From Paratinospora sagittata (Eukaryota; Streptophyta; Magnoliopsida; Ranunculales; Menispermaceae), in contig CM069608.1 of assembly GCA_035771175.1 (NCBI GenBank), positions 7,580,519 to 7,644,518 on the forward strand: a DNA stretch of 64,000 nt. Direction: 5' to 3'. Shown one piece after another: positions 12,134-24,939 of this stretch. The position numbers and the translations under genes were made by a program. The notes beneath the pieces were generated by a model. It ran no database searches, was not told the DNA's origin, and worked only from the letters and a program-made list of their open reading frames with translations. Each line of letters begins with the position of its first letter. Within the stretch, counting starts at the first letter, position 1.

Positions 12134-15100
12134 TTAGACCTTTGCCATGTGTCCTTCGGCTAATGAAGAATTAAGGTCTTCTCTAGATTGTGATCTCCTG
12201 CTTTGAAGCCTCATCTGGCCTCTACCAGGAGTCCAGAAGGAACCGATTCCATTATTTTCAAATTGCATCTGCCCCAAGCTACCTGATGAATAACTATGTG
12301 AGACACTTCCAGTTGATTGGTGCAAGGAAGATTCCATAAACTGGATGCTGCTGCCTTCCAATCCGTGTCCCATGCCAAATGGTCTACGTTGGGAGCCAGC
12401 AACTGTAGGACTCAATGGCATCTTTATTCTCCCATCTCCTGAAACACGAAAGATTTAAATGCTTAACAAAGCACAAACACACACACACACACACACAAAT
12501 GATTACAAAATAAGAATAATGCTTTAGTATAGAAGAGCCCCAATGAAAGGGTAAGCATTAATCAACAAAGCTATACGAAATTGTTGCACCGGTTAAGAAA
12601 CTGACATCAAGGTTCTTAGTTAGCCTGATCTAAGCATGGCAGATTTGGGCTCGGGCGGGGCACAAATCCTGACTTGACCCAACCATACTTGGTTTGAACA
12701 TGTGTTCCCATCATCAGGTATTCTCCTTTTTTTGTCCCTTTCAAAATCCCAAATTCACCGACCTATGCTGCCTTCAGGATACTAAACAGCAATTTATGTA
12801 GGTAGTTAAAGTTATCTGTAGGGGGATTAAGGTACTTTGTAGTAGGAAAAAGAGCAAATTCTAGACCATGGGGCAATCTTTCGTGCACCTCTTGTGCTAT
12901 ATCATGTTATTGAGTATATTGTTATATTAATAAAATATATTCTGTTTCTTCTCAAAAAATAAAATAAAGTAAAATAAAAACAAAAATTAAACAGCAATTT
13001 AAGATTTATTCCATGACTAGCTTCCCCCCCCCCCCCCCCCCCCCCCCTCCTTTTTTTTTTTGTTTATTTCTCTCTTTCAAGGTATTTTCGTTTTGAATAT
13101 TTTTAGGACACTTTTTTGTTTTCTGTTTTTCATTTTTTTTCAATTTTCATTTGGTAAATGTGGATCTGACTTCTAAGCACTATTTCATATCCTCTTGAAG
13201 TTCATCTGCTCAAGTCCTCACAAACTTCTATACAAACAGTTCTATGTTTCCTTGGGTTTATCTACCTTCGTTAGAAGATCATAAACGAACTTATAAATTT
13301 TATAATTTTGAGACATCTTAACTTATTTAGAGTAGCTTACATTATTGTTTCATTCAGTAATTCCTAACTGTTCTTATAAAAAAGAAAGAAAGAAGTAATT
13401 CCTAAACCTTACACATAACACCTAGTAATTCTAGGGTTCATACTTTCTGTCCTCTCCTCTTTCTTACTTTAATTACAAGATCCAATGCTCATTGCCTAAA
13501 TTCATAATTTGATTGGACAGATTCGAAATTAGTAAGTATCCATCTTAGCCACCCTTCTTCAACATCCAACACTATTTTTAAAGACTCTTGTAACTTCAAT
13601 TCTTGGGATCCTAACATATTGAAATGACCACCATATTCCTGATAGTAGACCCTATTTTTAGCCCTTAAAACTCTAATTTTCAGCTCTCCAACCACTTTGT
13701 TTATCGACCTACCTCAATTATGGTATTAAAAACTTGATTAGCTCAATAGAAACAAGTAGTGAGAGGCTTTTAAAGAGAGATTGACCAATAATCAGAGTGG
13801 ACAAAAGAAAGACTGAACTGTGTTGAGTTAGAAAAGTTTCCCACGGTTTGGATACTGATGGTAATAAAATCTCCTTGTATAATCTCAGAGACGAACACTT
13901 AAAATTGAGCTACTTAAAGAATGGCAATAAAGATTCCCTATATAATCTACAGAATTTTAATACACCACTTGAATATGAGTAAGACTTGTAAAAGGCCAAT
14001 TTGAAAAGAAAATCAATGATGCTAGTGCTACAACACATGTTTATTCTAAAGAAAAAAAATATCCGAACAATAGGCTTTGCCTGGTTCACCATATATTGAT
14101 GTGTCGGAAGTGTTACTATTGCTCAAGTACATCTTGCAAGCAATAAACCCATAGAAAAGAACATTTTCCATATAGTAAACAACAACAGGGTAAACATGCT
14201 TATATCTCTTGCTCAAATATTTTCATCACATGTTATTAAAAACTTTTCATATAGTAATACTAAACAAGAAACTAAAGCATTTAATAAAACACATCTCACA
14301 AGAAACTAAACAGAACTTCAAGGGGTAATGAAAATAAGGAGGCATGCATGTCTCACCAGAACTGATAGGACTCCAGCGCTGGAACTTGAAAGGAGAAGGG
14401 ATATTAAGAACAGAGGCAGCAGTTGCACTATTATGCCTGAAAAGTGGGAGATAAGCCCGTCGAAAAAATCTCGGGATCCAATTTCCAACCCACGATAAGG
14501 CACAAATCAGAAGCATCAGTGATGTTAATAACAAGAGAAAAAGAATGATTGGGCTTATCCTCATTTGAAATATTCTATGGCTATGAAGATTCATTCCAGT
14601 TGTCAGTGCTTTACCAGCTTCCAATAAAGCAACTCCGAGCGTCCATGTAATACTACCAGAACCAATAACAACTTGGCTATCTGCAATATGCAAGCCTTCC
14701 CTCAATAGTGACACAATATATGGTGATCTAAAGCAATACTGTTCTATAAAAGGCTGTGGAACAACACTATTCTTTGCAACTTCCCATGTTTTTTCACAGA
14801 ATTCCTGACCCTTCTGTAATACATCTTCAAGTGTGGCTTCACTGGTCAAATTGAAAAACTTAAACACCACAAAGAAGCCAGACATGGCTTGGAATTGCCC
14901 ACGTGGGCGAGGCAAACCATCACCAAGAGCACAAGGTTGGAGCTCACAGTCGATTCCTGGATTTGAGTCTGACCACTCAGACAAATTTACAGTTACTTTT
15001 GCAAGTTCACTGCACTGTTCCCATTGTGGCGCACCAAGAAGCTTGACGGCTATTCCAGGTTTTCCTCCTTTACCCATATACCTTCCCCCCATCAAAGGAC

Positions 15101-16361
15101 TGCCTCCATCTTGGTTCAATGCTGAAGCACAATGAGAACAGATATACGGTTTTTGGTACCCAGATTGCAAGCACGGATGCTTTATTTCAATCTTGTGAGT
15201 CTCACCCTTAATTAGATCTGCAAAATTAATTCCGGGAAGCCTCTTAAGAAGATGAACCACGGACTTGTCGAAAGCATCGTTCAACCCATATCCTGAAAGA
15301 GAATAAGCACTGAGATGATGGGTTACAGATCCAATGCTCAAGTTTAAACTAGTTTCATCTTGCACAAGCTTCTGGGTCTCAAAAGTAACCTGCAAGGATG
15401 AACCACCCAAGTCAAGTGCACCAAATGTTGCTTTTGCTGGGGTTGACCCAAGCCTTCCCATTTGATAATTAAGAGCTACCCATCCATAATAAGCTTCCTC
15501 CATTCCACTGATAATCTTAACCCACTCTCGACGACAAAAGAATGATGAGTTTCGCAATATGGACCATGCATTGTCCAAAAGCCATTTAGAATCAGAGTGT
15601 TGAAGTCTTCGAACCCCGGCAGTGGTGTAAAGGAAGAGAGAAGTTCTCTTATGTGCTTTCTTTGGGATTTGCTCCTCTGCCCACTGAAGCAGTGGTTTGA
15701 TTGCTGCTCTCAAGCCAGATGTATTGTGTACCAGTTTATCAAACCCAGGCTCAGTTTCCATTCGCTGGTAGGCACGGCCACTGCGTGAAGATTTCCTTTT
15801 AAGTCCTTTGGGTAGTGATTTCAAGGAAATAGGTAGATTCCCACCCTTTTTATGATCAATATATGATTGATATACATAAACCCGAGTGCCCGTGCTCCCA
15901 CAATCAAGAACAACATAATAGTTCGATGCTTCCCGAGACCAGTAAGCATCAAAATATTTGGCACATAAAAAAATTAGGAAAAACAATAAAATTAGACATA
16001 TAATCAGCATACAAGCTCGCACCCATTTTTTCCGCATGAATTGGATGCCAACCGAGCTTTTCTCCTTTGAGAAACTTGAACCGCCTTTATCTCTCTCTAG
16101 AGAATGAGGCAAATGAGCTGTTCTTTGATCAATACTGGTGTCAAGATCACCAACTTCTGGATCTAGTCCATGATATGTTGAAAAATCTTGGAGAGATGAG
16201 AATCGCAAATTGTTCTTCCCTGCATTGGATAGGCCCAAACCATGATCAAGTTCTCCTGAAAGAAACAACCCAGATGAGGAAGATGGTCCAGTAGTAGAAA
16301 GAGAACTAGCCATATGACTTGCTGCAGTCAAAACAATGTCCTCAATTCTGCTATATGCCAT
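12134..16361 (-). CDS. APY7: Apyrase (GDA1/CD39 nucleoside phosphatase), APY7-type
   Basis: Two coding exons, 16361-14357 and 12438-12134, join in phase 1 across a GT-AG intron (donor CTG|GTGAGA, acceptor TTTCAG|GAGATG) to give a 769-residue protein. This is longer than typical plant apyrases because of an N-terminal and a C-terminal extension, as in Arabidopsis APY7. Visible parts are a membrane segment at ~115-134, apyrase conserved region 1 (DCGSTGTR, 153-160), region 2 (TTAGVRR, 246-252), region 3 (SGMEEAYYGW, 285-294), region 4 (ALDLGGSSLQ, 315-324), a region-5-like IGSGSITWTLG (567-576) and a second membrane segment at ~602-624. The Ser/Arg-rich tail (SRRSQSRED) lies in exon 2. The family hydrolyses nucleoside tri- and diphosphates, with the catalytic domain on the lumenal or outer side; APY7 proteins are thought to be Golgi/endomembrane. 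Sub-family assignment rests on length and tail sequence. Confidence 0.9.
13024..13047. repeat. Poly-C tract (24 C) in the APY7 intron
   Basis: A run of 24 cytosines followed by T-rich sequence lies inside the intron between the two apyrase coding exons. Such runs are rare in AT-rich plant introns, and the length is error-prone. Confidence 0.9.
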
Positions 16362-17509
16362 TTCTCCGCAATTCTCATACGCTAGAATGAGTCTACTACT
16401 TCATCCCAACATTCTGATGGCAGAGGACAGATTTCACACTACGACTTGCCTTCCATTAAGCAACTGTGATAATATGCAAGATTAGCGTGTGTCCTGCAAT
16501 TTTGCCATGACAGAAACTAATTAGCTGATAAGAGTAAAAATATCACCAAGTATGAGCAAGCTGAAAAGTAGCACGCCTATTTTCATTGCCAATAACCCTA
16601 GCCATATAAAAGGACAGAAATCAACTTCCTCCAGGATAGTTATCTGGAGTCTGGACACCATCTAGCCTAGTCTTTCTCCGCAATCCGGACTTGGCAAGTT
16701 GAAAGTATGTTTTTAACTCAGCAGCAATATATTAGAAAGATTAAAAAAGCGATTACTTATTAGGTACACCATTGAAAGCGATTACTTACCATATTCATGA
16801 GTTCAGATTCATTGATTTGGCTAATCTAACCCAAGTTCCACGTCCATGAATCCAAATCTGAATCTTGATATTACCAACCTTGTTGGCAGCAGAATGTTCA
16901 ACCAAATGGCAATAAGGAACACACCCGGACAGCAATTAAAAATGAAAAAAAAAATCTATGGCATGCTACTGTTGTCAAACCCAAAGAAAAGATATTGTTT
17001 GTGCAGGGCCAAAAGTAAAATCTCACAGTAAGAGGGAAAAAAAAAAAAAATCCTGAACAAGATTCATTTAGTGTGAATCATTGAATGAAAACAAGAGTAT
17101 CTGAACATGTAAACATTTATCTAAGTTTTTTTACAAATAAGATAGTTTTTACGAAGCAAATGAATGTGGGACAAGAAAAAAAAAGATGTGAATATAACTT
17201 ATCTTAAACTTTTTATTTATCTAACAAAGCAGAAGAAGAAAGATTAATGAAGAGATAGAAAGACCTCATAATTTTTATTAATTTAAAGAAAACCCTATGA
17301 TAAAGTACCTAGAGGTAGAAAATAGTGGATTTTACAAGAAAAAAGAGATACAAACAGCTACACTGACTTGATAACGGTTATGTAAGATAGTACATAATCA
17401 TAATGAAAACAGTAGTAGGAAAAACAAGTGAATTACCACTTACAGTAGATTTACACTAGGTATCACCCTTAAACCGCTATCCTTTTGCATAAGTTATAAA
17501 TGAATTGAC

Positions 17510-17629
17510 CAAAGGGCATATCGAGCGCACAAGGCTCCCACTATTGCAAGGTTTGGGGAAGGGATGATGTATGCAACCTTACCCCCACATGGAGAGGTTT
17601 TTTCCAAATCCAAACCAATGACATCCAAG
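17510..17629 (-). mobile_element. Au-type SINE, 5'-truncated, with 9-bp target duplication
   Basis: Read on the minus strand, this 120-bp block follows the recognisable Au SINE order: a GGTTTGGATTTGGAAA B-box region, CCTCTCCATG, GGGGTAAGGTTGC, CCTTCCCCAAACC, GGGAGCCTTGTGC and a CCCTTT end. A perfect 9-bp direct repeat, TGAATTGAC, flanks it at 17501-17509 and 17630-17638. The tRNA-like head is missing, so the copy is 5'-truncated. Au SINEs are non-autonomous retroposons widespread in flowering plants. Confidence 0.8.
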
Positions 17630-17805
17630 TGAATTGACTAAGCACACCCAAAATGTATTGTTAGCCAACGGTATTGTGTTAATTACAAAAACTAAATCAA
17701 GAGTCAATTCTAAATTAGATGTTTAGAGAGAAATTTTAAAAGTTAAAGAAGTCAATATTAGCAAGACTAAGATTGAATACATTAATTTTAAGTTTCATAA
17801 CCAAC

Positions 17806-17940
17806 ATTAGGTTGGGCGAGTGGTTATGGGTATGGAATCCCCAAGTTCGAATGCAAGTTTGAGTCCTACTCCATACAAAACTGGTGTTGGGAACGACGTC
17901 TATGGTGTTGACTCATCTCATTAAAATTGAAAATAAATAA
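17806..17940 (+). mobile_element. tRNA-derived SINE-like element
   Basis: It begins with an A-box-like GGGCGAGTGGTTA at about 17813, followed by B-box-like AGTTCGAATG and GTTTGAGTCC at about 17842-17862. A unique body follows, ending in an A-rich tail (AAAATTGAAAATAAAT) at about 17925-17940. This is the usual layout of a plant tRNA-derived SINE. Its sequence differs from the Au copy 180 bp upstream, so it is a separate family. Confidence 0.6.
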
Positions 17941-20769
17941 ATTATAGGACTTGTATTAGGCCAGCAATGCTTTAAGGATATAAAGTATTGGACAATAAGG
18001 AAACAATTAGTAATAAATTAAGTCATGAAAAAAGTCGATGTTATTGTTAAGAAGGATACATGGTAAAATATTTAAAAATAAAATTAGAAATGAAGACATT
18101 TGAAAAAAAGTAGGAGCAACTTCAATTGGAAATAAAATAAGTGATAATCAATTAAGATAGTTTGACACGTATTACAAACACCATTCAATGTGCCAATTAG
18201 TAATAGTGGCACATTAATTATTAATTGTAATGATAGACAAAGAGGTAGACGATAATTAAGAAATATATAGCTAACTAAAATACAACAAAAGATTCAAGCC
18301 TTGATAGGGTAGAATGGAGAAAGAGGATTCATGTAGCTAACCCTATGTGGTAGAGAAAAAGCTTTATTAATTTTATTTTTTTTAGGTATAAGGCTTTATT
18401 AAGTTGAGTTGAGTAAATTAAAGAAAAAGGAATACACGCCATAGGGAGCCAAAAAATTACATCTGAGTCCATCATAACTCTTAACTCTATGAGAGAAGAT
18501 AGAGGTAATATATTGATCTCAATGGAACAAACCTCATCAATCTCATTTATCATGGGAATGAATTAATAATACAAAGGAGCCACTAGTCATAGCTCCTTCA
18601 CTAGAGAAATAAAATTTTGAAAGCTAAATAATTTTAGTTTTTACAAATGGAATGGGGAAAAATATGTAAATTCAATCAAAATGTTGTTACGGATCATAGA
18701 TTTAAAAAGGACATACAAGACTAGATTCTTTATAGAACATCAAATGAATTTGTCTGTTGTTCTAAAAAAGTATCATTGGCACTTTTCAAAAGCAAATACA
18801 AAAGAGAACTAAATTAAAGGTGGAATAACAAGTTCAAAGCCTAGCCAAAAAAAATATTATTTTAATATTCATACACATGGATTAAGGATTATACAATTGT
18901 TTATTGTTCATTTGTTCACTAACAAAGTAAAAAGATAATATTAAAAAATTGTTACTTTATGGCAATAAAAAATGTGAATGATTAAGAACATTACACCACA
19001 TGAACCACATAAAAATATGATTAACCTCTTTTTGATAAAAGCTCTTGGCCCCTCAAGGAGCTTCAAATATCTTCTCAAGTAGCACTAAATAAAAGATCGC
19101 TTGGCCTCCAATTATCATCCAACAAGGACTTTCCATGCAAACCATGTAAGGTCCATATAGACCAAAAGAGAGAGAGATGAACTGATGAAAAGTTGAAAAC
19201 CTAGCTGTCTATAAAGATGAACAAAGTTTTACATAAAAAACTATATGTCAATCTTCCACCTAAATACCTTCAGCCAAATACCGCCATCACTTTCCTGTTT
19301 CGTGTCTAATATCATCAGAAGTTTTAAGCATCAACACAAGAAGAAGACAAAATGTAAATAGAAATTGGGAAATACCTTCTTTTTACAATACTAAATCCAA
19401 CCCCCATTCAATCTCGGATTTAATTCTACCACTTGGACTGTCTTTCCAATGTTGCTCGTCCACTAAGATCCTAAAACAGCTTCTCCTAGATGGCTATATT
19501 TATAATATTTCAACCTCAAGATCTTATTAGATAAGAATTAGTAGTCGACTTCAGGTCTATAAATAATCAAGGTATTCACCGAAATCTTGATTTGGCAGGC
19601 CAACTTTTTACCTCATATGTTAAAATGCTGACACCATTATCTGTATAAAGAGTAGATAATTATGGTGACAATGATAATGAATTACCTCATTATCTCCTTT
19701 CTACGAAGGTAGGAATGTAACAACTGAAACCATTCTATTTGAAGAAAAATGTACAAGACAATAATGATTAAAGATGTATAGCTCTCTTGGTTTACTGCCT
19801 TGCTTGAAATATAGAAAGCATAAATCAGACCTAAAGTTGATGTCAAAGCCAAGAGGATAAAACAACATATATGAATCCACAACATTGGAGTAAAAAGTAA
19901 CGGAACAAAAACAAGGGAAGAACTGAAAACATCAAAGTGACACATTCTTTCTATTTGAATTCATTCAGCACACTGAAGATGTTTATAAATTTAAAGCCTC
20001 ATCCTAATTTATAAGCAATTCTAGGAGCACACCAGATTTGGCTAATTAGTACAATAGAACGAAGGAAGAGACTAACTGCGAAGAACACCAAATTCAATCT
20101 TTTTTCTAACCACACACAGTAAAGTATATTGTAAATAGCAAAACCTACCTCTCTATACGCACATTCTTTGCTACCCTTTCTCCCAATTACCTTTTCTCAC
20201 AATCCCAAAACTCCCGTATATAGTCACATCTCCTTATTCAATCTAAGCTCTATCCAGGCCCCTGCTAGCTTTTGTAGCACCTACTCGATATGCAATCCTA
20301 TACCCTTGTAACTCATATTAGAGCAAGTTGATGTCATTGTCAAAGTTCATACACATTATTCGCGACTCCCTCATAATATGCATTTCCAAGACCTTGTATT
20401 TTTCCATGCGAAGCACCATGTGCATATGCATGTTTTACCCCACATAACAAAGAAACTTAGCTTGTGTCTATTTGCAGGTTTCTGATTGGTAAAACTTTTC
20501 ATGGAAATAAACAAATAAAAATCAATGGTGTGTGAATGAATAAAAAATTGATCAGTCCTTAGTAACATTCTAGTTTCTAATTTACACCTTCCATTCCCTT
20601 GCTCAAAATAGAGAACTCAAGCCACAATAAGATCTATCAAATTGTAGTTGAGCCAAGACAAGGTCACACTCAAAACTCCAAAACTTTTACTGAAGCATAT
20701 TTTGACAATATTTTGAAAATTTCTACATCCGAAACATTACTAAGTTCAACAAAGTATTATGCAAATCTC

Positions 20770-20950
20770 TTTTTTTGTTGATTCGAATGTAGTAATGTAC
20801 CACTTGGTACTTCACCCATCTAACTAATCCCTTACGAGACTCGAACCTGCCCCAATACCTATGTGTAAACCCGAGTACCTGAGTACTCAAACTTGGAACA
20901 TCCAAAGCTAGAGCGCCTGCCAGTTGAACTACCCGATTCGAGCTCCCATA
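20770..20950 (-). mobile_element. tRNA-derived SINE-like element
   Basis: On the minus strand an A-box-like TAGTTCAACTGG (20931-20920) is followed about 30 bp later by a B-box-like AAGTTTGAGTACTC (20894-20881). A second B-like GGTTCGAGTCTC lies near 20847. The body ends in a short A run (CAAAAAAAG) near 20770. No target duplication was found. It lies in the inferred apyrase leader intron. Confidence 0.55.
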
Positions 20951-21468
20951 CAATATTAATAGAGCATCTTGACAACATTTTGAAATAAGGCTTTTCTTTT
21001 AGAACCATGATCAAGGGACTCAGAAGTACACTTGGGAAGTTTACTCAGGGCGGGCGCGGCACCTGAGTTCCTTCAGATCAATACAGAGTCACCCAATACA
21101 CACGGCTCCATCTTGATCCAAAAGACTTGGTGCCCGAGTCCACAAAGCATTACTGTTTCTTTTTTTTACTTCAACTAGAGCAAAATTCGGTACCAAAACT
21201 GAAACACAAAACCAAGCAGCAGGGTTGTAAGGTGCTTCAACTAAACTCTTCAACACACAAATATTCTTCAAATATTGACCTTACCCTACATTCTATTTCT
21301 CTCTCAAAATCTCCAACCCCCATCCACTACCAATAAATTCCCATCTAAACAAAAACCCCCAACGGCCTCCTCCTTCAATCTTGCAATAACAAAGCACATT
21401 GCAGCAAGGAAAAATTGCATAATCGAGAACTACAGATGAAAAAAATCAAGACCCAGATGAACAAACCA

Positions 21469-21493
21469 CCCCCCCCCCCCCCCCCCCCCCCCC
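21469..21493. repeat. Poly-C tract (25 C)
   Basis: A run of about 25 cytosines lies close to the inferred 5' end of the apyrase transcript. It would be poly-G on the transcribed sense strand just inside the intron if the donor at 21544 is right. The length is uncertain, as for any long homopolymer. Confidence 0.9.
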
Positions 21494-21544
21494 ACGAAAA
21501 AAAAAAAATCATTATCTTAGAAAAATCGGAGAAACTAAACTCAC

Positions 21545-21880
21545 AGGAGAAGACGCCCGCCAATCCAAGTCAATCAGATCAAGAAAAAAGAAGCTGTTTT
21601 AAGCATCTACGACCGGAAAATCGAAGTGGGTATTCCTCACTTCCCGCTATTACTGATCGGAAAATCGTCACGGAACCACTCAGATCGAAAATTCCTTTCA
21701 CAAGAAGAAGAAGAAGAAGAAGAAGAAGAACTACTAGTCTCTCTACCAACACCGCCACCACCACCACCACCACTGTTCCTCTGTGTCTCTGGTGGACTAG
21801 GCTCCTTCCCTGTTTCTGTACTGTGACCGTGAACACGTGTCCATAAATGGGAATTTAACGTGGGCCCAGAGCCCAAACTT
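21545..21880 (-). promoter_or_regulatory. Inferred promoter and leader exon of the apyrase gene
   Basis: On the minus strand the region shows a G-box core CACGTG at 21834-21839 and two site II-type TGGGCC/TGGGCT elements at 21861-21866 and 21870-21875. Downstream come (CCA)n at about 21750-21772 and a (GAA)n array at about 21700-21730, which reads CTT repeats in the sense direction. Site II elements followed by a CT-rich leader are typical of broadly expressed plant genes. It is assigned to the apyrase gene because no other minus-strand gene lies between. The plus-strand frame at 21415-21846 is low-complexity and not considered a gene. Confidence 0.5.
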
Positions 21881-23429
21881 CGAAGATCCCCGTATAAACT
21901 GAAGTAGATCCTCTATTAACTTTCTATCTTTTAGAACTCTGTCGATTGCCCGTGAGACCAACACGTGTTTATTAATTTAGAAGTAAATAAAGTTTCAATT
22001 TTTTCGCTTGTTTTAATTTAGATTGGCCCCTTTTAATTTGCTCTTTTTAAAATTTTTTTTAAGCAATAAGTCTCAATTAAAAAAAGAAAAAGAAAATCCA
22101 TTGGGTACTCTAATTAGAGTGCAATGAAATACTCAAATACATCCATTTCAAAAAAAAAAAAAATTCAAATACATAGAATTCTATATTTTTTTTATTTAAA
22201 ATCAGGCCGGTTATGGACATTATAAAATTGGAGAAGCTAATACGAAAAATATAAAATATAATTAAACATTTAATAGCTTTTACTATTTATATAATAACTA
22301 ATATAAAAGTTTATTTTATTCATACATAATTTTTCTTAAATATAAATAAAATCTTAATCAACATTTCATTGATATTATAATTAATATTTATTTAAAAAAG
22401 AAATTATCTTTAAATGAAAGGTCATAGTTTAAAATATATTATTTACTTACTTTTACAATAAACTTAGTTAATAATCTATATTCATCATACTTAAAATGTA
22501 CAAAAATAAAGACTTATTTAAATACACTAATATATTGCAACTTTATATAGTTTAAAATAATTAAATTTTATTATAATTAAACATATTTACAAACTTTTTA
22601 TCCTTAACTTTGTACATATCTTTAAATAAGAAGCATAATAGGCGTTTTTTATGTTTTATGATTTATTTATGCTATTTTAAGGTTTTTTAAAAATATATTT
22701 GAAAAAATAATATACAAAGTAAAAAAAAAAAAACCGAGTATCCTGCTTTTTAAAATAAACGGGTATGGATGAAAAAAGGAAAAAAAGTTGTTTGTTTTAA
22801 AAGCAGGCCAAGTATGCATATATGATAAGTTTGTTGATAGGAATGTTTTGAACAACGATCATATATATTTTTTTCTCCATTTGTTTGTCAAAGTAGCTCT
22901 TTGATTTATCAGCTGTCAACCTTGAAAACAAAACATAATTTTATTAGATATGTAAATGAGAAAAATAAGGTAGCAATTGGTTTATGATTTTTATACAATT
23001 TTCTGTATTCAAAATTTTAAAAATACGTATTGGGTTCGTTGAATCTCAAAAACAGTTTTTTAAAATTTACAAAGAAAATAAATTATTTGTAGGAAATGAA
23101 AAAATATTGTTTTTTGAATTTTTACTTTTTGAGTCGTATTCTAGTTTTTAAATCACGAACTAAACGCAATCTAAATTTTTCTAGAAAAACATCAAAAAGT
23201 CAATTATATAATTTCTATATGATTAATGACTTTCTTTCTAAACTTATTTGCAAATATGATGGAAATAATGTGATTGTTCACCAACACCACCTATGCAAAT
23301 TACTTGTTATATGAACTTGCAAAAGCATAAGTTAGGGGAAAAGACACAACTTTAAATGAGGGCTTATCTTGAAACAATGAGCTTCCAATTTCAGAGTTAC
23401 CAGAGGGCTTTTGTTTTGTTTTGTTTTTT
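21881..23429. other. AT-rich intergenic DNA
   Basis: Only A/T-rich sequence with short homopolymers is seen. A ~40-bp motif (GAGGGCTTAT then TTGAAACA) at 23358 is repeated at 23609, flanking the SINE-like copy at 23430. No gene or RNA is recognised. Confidence 0.5.
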
Positions 23430-23600
23430 TTTTTTTTGAGAAGAAATAATATTAGTAGTTAATTATATAACTAGTTTTATATCTATACTGCACTCTTAAA
23501 GAGGTATCATGCCCGTTTTCAAACTATTAATCTCCTTACTCTCTAGAGTAAGATAGTAACAAGAGTTAAACTTTTTTTACCAACTACAATAACCAATGTT
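23430..23600 (-). mobile_element. SINE-like copy 1 of a local family (internally deleted)
   Basis: It shares its body with 24045-24250 (AGTAGTTAATTATATAACTA, CATCATGCCC-like and GAGTAAGATAGTAACAAGAG segments). On the minus strand it starts with a TGTAGTTGGTAAA A-box-like sequence that runs almost directly into a GTTTAACTC B-box-like sequence. The tRNA-like head therefore seems to have lost its middle part compared with copy 2. Confidence 0.5.
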
Positions 23601-24044
23601 AATAAGGGAGGGCTTATTTTGAAACAGTGTAACTTCTGTTTTCAGAGGATAAGGGTCATTGGAAAGGAATACATGTAGTTTAACAAGCTTTCATGTGGCA
23701 AATTTTGGGGTCACTTTTATACAAGCAAATCAGACAGACTTTACATGCATGAGAGAAACTTGTGAAAGTGAAAAGGCCAAAACATATAATTAGTTGTTAA
23801 TTTCAAGTGGTTTGTTCCTATTAGTTATATAATCAATTTTAAATAGCCTGGGGATTTCCTTGGATCACCAAACACATTAAAATAGATGCACCATCGTGAT
23901 AGACGATGGGAAAAATCATCTGAAGAGCGGAGGGGATATACTTTCTTGGGTTGCCTACCCTCCATTTCATGATATCAGACCCTTTGTTATTCGGACTCTT
24001 TAACTCTATGTTGATGTACGCTTCTTTGATACTTCTTATTTCTA

Positions 24045-24250
24045 TTTTATTAAGAGGAAACAATGACAGTAGTTAGTTATATAATTAATTCTATTATTAT
24101 ACGATTTATATCGTACTTTTAGAAAGACATCAGGCTCATTTCTAACTCAATAATATTTCTCATATCTTAGAATGAGGTAGTAGTAAAAGTTGAACTTAAA
24201 ACTTTTAGATTCTAAAATTACCTCTTTATCAACAACATTAACTCCATGTT
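24045..24250 (-). mobile_element. SINE-like copy 2 of the same local family
   Basis: On the minus strand the head reads GTTGTTGATAAAGAGG (A-box-like, near 24236) and, about 35 bp on, AAGTTCAACTTTTAC (B-box-like, near 24195). The AT-rich body shared with 23430-23600 follows, ending in TATTTCTTCTTAATAAAA-like sequence. The tRNA-derived layout is clearer here than in copy 1. Age and target duplication could not be read. Confidence 0.55.
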
Positions 24251-24939
24251 GGCTACCCGTGTCCTATCATGTTCTATACTTGATGATACGACATAAATAT
24301 AAGATATATGACCAATACTTTAAATTTTAAAATATTACTGTATGAATTCTTCGTTAAAAAAGAAAAGAAGATAATGACTAATAAATAAGGAAATAAAAAT
24401 GACATTAAGCAAGTAAAAAAAAGAAAAAAAAGAAAACAATAACATATAATGAATGCTTCAAAGTAAATATAACATTGCTCACGGCCCATATTCAAATTTT
24501 AAAATGGAGATTTCGTCCCATAATTTAAGATAAACAAGTCTTACATGTAGTTATCCAACATGGGCTACACCTTCTTATAGAAGGTGGGTCACCTTATGCA
24601 TCCTTAATTTTATTTATTTATTTAAGTTTTATAGCCAGAAAATTGGAAAACAAGGATATATATGAATTTGATCCAAGAAAATTTTGATGGGCACAAAGCA
24701 TAAAATCACTTCAATTCCTCAACAAGTCCTGAATCTACCTTTTCTTTCTTTGCAAGCAAAACATGTAACTAAACCAAAAAAAGTAGGCAAAACAGAATCA
24801 TTTTCATTGAAGCTGCTTCTTTTCTCTAGTGGTTCTAATCCCATTTTGCTCCTTACCATCAATTACCACACCATCATTCTTACTTGGTATTTGATCTTGA
24901 AGGAGCTCTCAAGTTTCTATCATTCAAGAAAAAAAAAAC
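24251..24939. other. Upstream region of the CNL gene
   Basis: AT-rich sequence without a coding gene. The frame at 24684-24947 overlaps the CNL start and has no family signature. This stretch presumably holds the promoter and leader of the resistance gene, but I see no decisive promoter element. Confidence 0.4.

Larger units (their letters stand above)
16493..21543 (-). other. Inferred ~5 kb 5'-leader intron of the apyrase gene
   Basis: Upstream of the apyrase ATG an acceptor (ATTGCAG|GAC, exon side at 16493) is the first plausible one. A strong donor-like CT|GTGAGT lies at 21545/21544, next to promoter-like elements at 21834-21875. No coding gene is recognised between them; the interval holds SINEs and AT-rich DNA. 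The intron model is an inference from splice signals and position only; a nearer, unseen start site is possible. Confidence 0.4.

Noticed and set aside
14833..15135. Plus-strand 100-residue frame
   Set aside because: It lies antisense within the apyrase coding exon and has no similarity of its own.
21415..21876. Overlapping frames on both strands rich in Pro, Arg, Glu or Gly
   Set aside because: They are translations of the poly-C, (GAA)n and (CCA)n tracts, so the length reflects low complexity. The region is better read as a leader and promoter.
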